A stretch of DNA of 8,663 nucleotides from Lutispora sp. (lineage in GTDB: Bacteria > Bacillota > Clostridia > Lutisporales > Lutisporaceae). Positions within the stretch are counted from its first letter, which is position 1, and every line of letters starts with the position of its first letter. The translations under genes were made by a program, and so were the position numbers. A model generated the notes under the pieces. It ran no database searches, had not been told where the DNA came from, and saw nothing but the letters and a program-made list of their open reading frames with translations. This document shows positions 6,251-8,663 of this stretch, piece by piece. The stretch is from NCBI GenBank assembly GCA_030834765.1, contig JAUQXG010000173.1, forward strand, positions 1-8,663, given 5' to 3'.

Positions 6251-6530
6251 CAAGGCGTTGATAAGAAGAAGTAGAAATAAAATTTCTTTTAAAGAGAGCA
6301 CCCGTTTGGTGAAAGGGGCATGGAAAGTATTTCGAACACATCTTTGAGCCAGGCACCGAAACCTTTTGGGAGTAGACTGTCTCGGAATCCCTGCACCCGT
6401 TATCGTGCTAGAGTATAAGCAAATATTGCCGTACTCGAAGAGGTTGATATCGTGAGATATCAATGAATAGAAGTGGAACCACGGAGCATGCTCCCGTCTT
6501 CTAGTATTTTACTAGTAGACGGGTTTTTTT
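6251..6530 (+). ncRNA. T-box leader (tRNA-sensing riboswitch), predicted histidine specifier CAC
   Basis: A full T-box leader. At the base of stem I, GGC (6254-6256) pairs with GCC (6348-6350) below a K-turn-like region, and AAGA (6266-6269) pairs with TCTT (6341-6344). The specifier loop has AGTA (6270-6273) on the 5' side and GAA (6334-6336) on the 3' side, closed by GAAATA/TATTTC. The specifier is therefore CAC (6337-6339) followed by the conserved A, reading histidine. The distal AGAGAG motif is at 6293-6298. A GAGTA/TACTC stem (6411-6436) and an 8-bp hairpin (6444-6463, GTGA loop) precede the T-box TGGAACC (6474-6480). The antiterminator pairs GAAG-ACGG (6470-6473, 6481-6484) with CCGT-CTTC (6494-6501), which excludes the terminator. 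Uncharged tRNA-His should favour read-through into the transporter genes. The base after TGG is A, discussed in the findings. Confidence 0.93.
6493..6530 (+). terminator. T-box regulated intrinsic terminator
   Basis: CCCGTCT (6493-6499) pairs with AGACGGG (6517-6523) and CTAGTA (6501-6506) with TACTAG (6510-6515), with one T-T mismatch and a TTT loop. Seven T bases follow (6524-6530). Its 5' arm overlaps the 3' arm of the antiterminator, the standard T-box switch. Confidence 0.93.
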
Positions 6531-6596
6531 ATGTTCAAATTGCGTTACATGCGCAGTAATGCAACGGACACAATTAAAATGAAAAGGAGAAAAAAT

Positions 6597-7415
6597 ATGA
6601 AAAGAATATTTAATTTATTGTTAATCTCTATGGTGATTGTTATGATTACACTAAACCTTACAGGCTGCACAAAGGCTGTGGCAGGCAGTGATGCTGCTTC
6701 TAACGAAGCAAAAGGAAAAGTAGATTTTATTGTTGGTTTTGATGATACCTTTGTACCCATGGGCTTTAAGGATGAAAATGGTGAAGTGGTTGGCTTTGAT
6801 GTAGAGTTAGCTAGAGAAGTAGGAAAAAGAATAGGACTTGAAGTTAAGTTTCAGCCTATAGACTGGACTATGAAAGAAACAGAACTGAATGCTGGAAACA
6901 TTGATGCGATATGGAATGGATATACAATTACAGAAGAGAGAAAAGAAAAAGTGACCTTTGCTAAGCCTTATCTTGAGAACAGGCAGGTTATCATAACTTT
7001 GTCAGGCTCAGGGATAAAGACAAAAGCAGATTTAGCAGGCAAAAAGGTTGCAGCTCAAAATGGCTCAAGCTCCGTTGATGCAGTGAGCAAAGAAGTTGAT
7101 GTTTTAAAGTCCTTGAAGGGTAGTGCTCTTATATTGTTTGAAACAAATAATGAAGCACTGATGGACTTAGAAGCAGGAAGATCAGATGCAGTAGTGGCGG
7201 ATGAAATACTTGCAAGATATTATATGAAAGAAAGAGGCACAGAAAAATATAATGTACTAGAAGAAGACTTTGGCAAAGAAGAATATGGAATCGGCTTTAG
7301 AAAAACAGATGCAGAGCTTATAAAACAGATTGATGAGGTCTTGGATGCAATGAGAGAAGATGGCACATGTGCTGAAATTTCAAAAAAATGGTTTGGAGAA
7401 AATATCGTTAAGTAG
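6597..7415 (+). CDS. Amino acid ABC transporter, substrate-binding lipoprotein (predicted histidine)
   Basis: A 272-residue family 3 solute-binding protein, anchored outside the cell membrane, that captures an amino acid for the permease encoded next. Residues 1-23 are a lipoprotein signal with lipobox LTGC and lipidated Cys24. The mature part shows the family pattern: a ligand loop FDDTFVPMGF (48-57), GFDVELAREVG (66-76), the ITEERKEKV stretch with the carboxylate-binding arginine (Arg115), and VADE with Asp202 near the second-lobe ligand site. ATG 6597 is chosen because AAGGAG (6584-6589) lies 7 nt upstream and the signal peptide starts there. The in-frame ATG at 6531 touches the terminator T-run and has no ribosome binding site. 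The His-specifier T-box upstream suggests histidine; sequence alone supports only a polar amino acid. Confidence 0.9.
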   Translation: MKRIFNLLLISMVIVMITLNLTGCTKAVAGSDAASNEAKGKVDFIVGFDDTFVPMGFKDENGEVVGFDVELAREVGKRIGLEVKFQPIDWTMKETELNAGNIDAIWNGYTITEERKEKVTFAKPYLENRQVIITLSGSGIKTKADLAGKKVAAQNGSSSVDAVSKEVDVLKSLKGSALILFETNNEALMDLEAGRSDAVVADEILARYYMKERGTEKYNVLEEDFGKEEYGIGFRKTDAELIKQIDEVLDAMREDGTCAEISKKWFGENIVK

Positions 7416-7425
7416 GGAGATTTGA

Positions 7426-8070
7426 ATGAAAATGAATATGTATGCCCTCATGATTCAGATGTTTGAAGGGTTAGGGATGACACTTTCGATTTTTGTTATA
7501 ACATTGATTGCAGCAATTCCATTGGGCATAGCTGTAGCGTTAATGAGGCTATCAAAGATAAAACCTTTAAGCAAAGCAATAGAATTATATATATGGATTA
7601 TGAGGGGAACTCCCCTTCTGCTACAGCTGATATTTGTATTTTTCGGTCTTCCCTATATAGGCATAATAATGGATAGATACCCTGCTGCTATGATGGCTTT
7701 TATTTTGAATTATGGGGCCTATTTCGGTGAAATATTCAGAGGAGGTATAGAAGCAATAGACAAGGGGCAGTATGAAGCAGCAGAAAGCCTGGGGTTAAGC
7801 CCTAAAAGAACCTTTTTTCGAATCATACTTCCTCAGGTGATAAAAAGAATTTTACCGGCAGTAGGAAATGAAGTGATCACACTGATAAAGGATACATCTT
7901 TAGTTTATGTAGTAGGTTTAGGAGAACTGCTTCGAGTAGGCAAAATCGCTTCCAACAGAGAAGCCTCTCTGATTCCCTTAATGGCTGTAGGTATTTTTTA
8001 TTTAATACTCACTGCCATATTGACTAAAAGCTTTGAAGCAGCTGAAAAAAAGCTATCCTATTACCAATAG
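7426..8070 (+). CDS. Amino acid ABC transporter, permease subunit
   Basis: A 214-residue membrane protein of the HisM/GlnP type, forming the translocation channel, probably as a homodimer since only one permease gene is present. About five hydrophobic segments can be seen (roughly 17-41, 53-82, 85-103, 142-168, 181-202). RGTPLLLQL at 60-68 is the family signature in the second segment. Residues 118-137 are the EAA loop (EAAESLGL, then ILPQ), which docks on the ATPase. ATG 7426 follows the binding-protein stop by 10 nt, with AGGGAG overlapping that stop codon as ribosome binding site, so the two genes are coupled. Length is normal for the family. Confidence 0.93.
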   Translation: MKMNMYALMIQMFEGLGMTLSIFVITLIAAIPLGIAVALMRLSKIKPLSKAIELYIWIMRGTPLLLQLIFVFFGLPYIGIIMDRYPAAMMAFILNYGAYFGEIFRGGIEAIDKGQYEAAESLGLSPKRTFFRIILPQVIKRILPAVGNEVITLIKDTSLVYVVGLGELLRVGKIASNREASLIPLMAVGIFYLILTAILTKSFEAAEKKLSYYQ

Positions 8071-8099
8071 TATCATTTTTATAAATTAGGAGAATTATT

Positions 8100-8663
8100 A
8101 TGGGAATATCAGTGATAAATCTAAAAAAAAGCTTTAAAAAAGAGAGGATTCTAAAAGGCATAAGCTTTGATGTGAATGGAGGAGAGATACTTGCGATCAT
8201 TGGTCAATCAGGTGCAGGCAAAACAACTTTGCTAAGGTGCATAGCAGGTCTTGAAGTATACGATAGTGGTTCCATAAGGATTGGAGATACTTCTAAAAGC
8301 GAGATGCAGAAGAATAAAAAAAGCAGCAAAAGAAAAGTAGGCATGGTATTTCAAAGCTATCATTTATTTCCTCATATGAATGTATTAGAAAATATCATAG
8401 AAGCGCCAATCAGTGTATTAGGGATTTCAAGAAAAGAAGCAGAGCATAAGGCAATGGAGCTTCTTGAAATAGTAGAACTAAGTGAAAAAAGATCAGCCTA
8501 TCCCTTTGAGCTATCAGGAGGTCAAAAGCAGAGAGTGGCAATAGCAAGAGCTTGTGCAATGGAGCCAGAGGTAATATGCTTCGATGAGCCTACCTCTGCC
8601 TTAGATTCTCAGTCCAGTGAAGGCGTAGCAGTCTTGATGGAAGATCTGGCAAAAAGGAATATG
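8100..8663 (+). CDS. Amino acid ABC transporter, ATP-binding subunit (3' truncated by window end)
   Basis: An open frame from ATG 8100 to the window end gives 188 residues, with no stop reached; family members are about 240 long, so roughly 50 are missing. AGGAG (8088-8092) sits 7 nt before the start. The motifs come in the right order: Walker A GQSGAGKT (35-42), Q-loop VFQSYHLFPHMNV (83-95), ABC signature LSGGQ (138-142) with QR after it, Walker B ICFDE (159-163) and D-loop SALD (166-169). The switch histidine lies beyond the window. The Q-loop FPHM pattern and 29-nt spacing from the permease gene mark it as the ATPase of this polar amino acid importer, in the same T-box controlled operon. 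Confidence 0.94.
   Translation, partial: MGISVINLKKSFKKERILKGISFDVNGGEILAIIGQSGAGKTTLLRCIAGLEVYDSGSIRIGDTSKSEMQKNKKSSKRKVGMVFQSYHLFPHMNVLENIIEAPISVLGISRKEAEHKAMELLEIVELSEKRSAYPFELSGGQKQRVAIARACAMEPEVICFDEPTSALDSQSSEGVAVLMEDLAKRNM

Noticed and set aside
6227..6463. 78-codon frame on the minus strand across the T-box leader.
   Set aside because: The region is fully explained by conserved T-box RNA elements and the frame has no recognisable protein features.
6531..6596. In-frame upstream ATG that would add 22 residues to the binding lipoprotein.
   Set aside because: It has no ribosome binding site, directly follows the terminator T-run, and would put charged residues before the lipoprotein signal peptide.

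Overview
The window reads as a low-GC, AT-rich Firmicutes (Clostridia) chromosome segment from an amino-acid-fermenting (Stickland-type) anaerobe. The evidence is a D-proline reductase (prd) cluster, a sigma-54 activator beside it, strong purine-rich ribosome binding sites, and a T-box leader. All genes are on the + strand. I see no tRNA or rRNA genes, mobile elements or CRISPR.

Layout. (1) 1-435: C-terminal end of a sigma-54-dependent activator, probably PrdR, closed by a 22-bp inverted-repeat terminator that begins inside its last codons. (2) 436-777: non-coding, with a well-formed sigma-54 -24/-12 promoter (644-660) and candidate upstream activator dyads. (3) 778-4824: prdC (RnfC-like electron-transfer protein, TTG start), prdA (pyruvoyl-forming proprotein, Cys406), a 62-aa small protein, and prdB. 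PrdB has Cys151 where characterised PrdB proteins have selenocysteine. (4) 4847-4888: a strong hairpin. (5) 4919-6160: one ORF joining a PrdE-like half to a PrdD-like half. It is effectively a circularly permuted paralogue of PrdA, cut exactly at the pyruvoyl-forming cysteine and lacking that cysteine. (6) 6161-6596: a 15-bp inverted repeat, a promoter, and a complete T-box leader with specifier CAC (His) and its own terminator. (7) 6597-8663: a polar amino acid ABC transporter (lipoprotein, permease, ATPase cut by the window end), predicted from the T-box to import histidine.

How the genes fit together. The activator with sigma-54 probably switches on prdC and the genes behind it when proline is present. 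PrdC would deliver electrons to the PrdA/PrdB enzyme, which reductively opens the ring of D-proline to 5-aminovalerate. The fused PrdE-PrdD protein is likely a non-catalytic partner or maturation factor. No proline racemase (prdF) is in the window. The transporter is a separate transcription unit controlled by uncharged tRNA.

The most notable observations are the permuted PrdE-PrdD fusion with an A8 run at its junction, the Cys-for-Sec PrdB, and a His-specifier T-box whose acceptor-pairing base does not match the usual tRNA-His discriminator.
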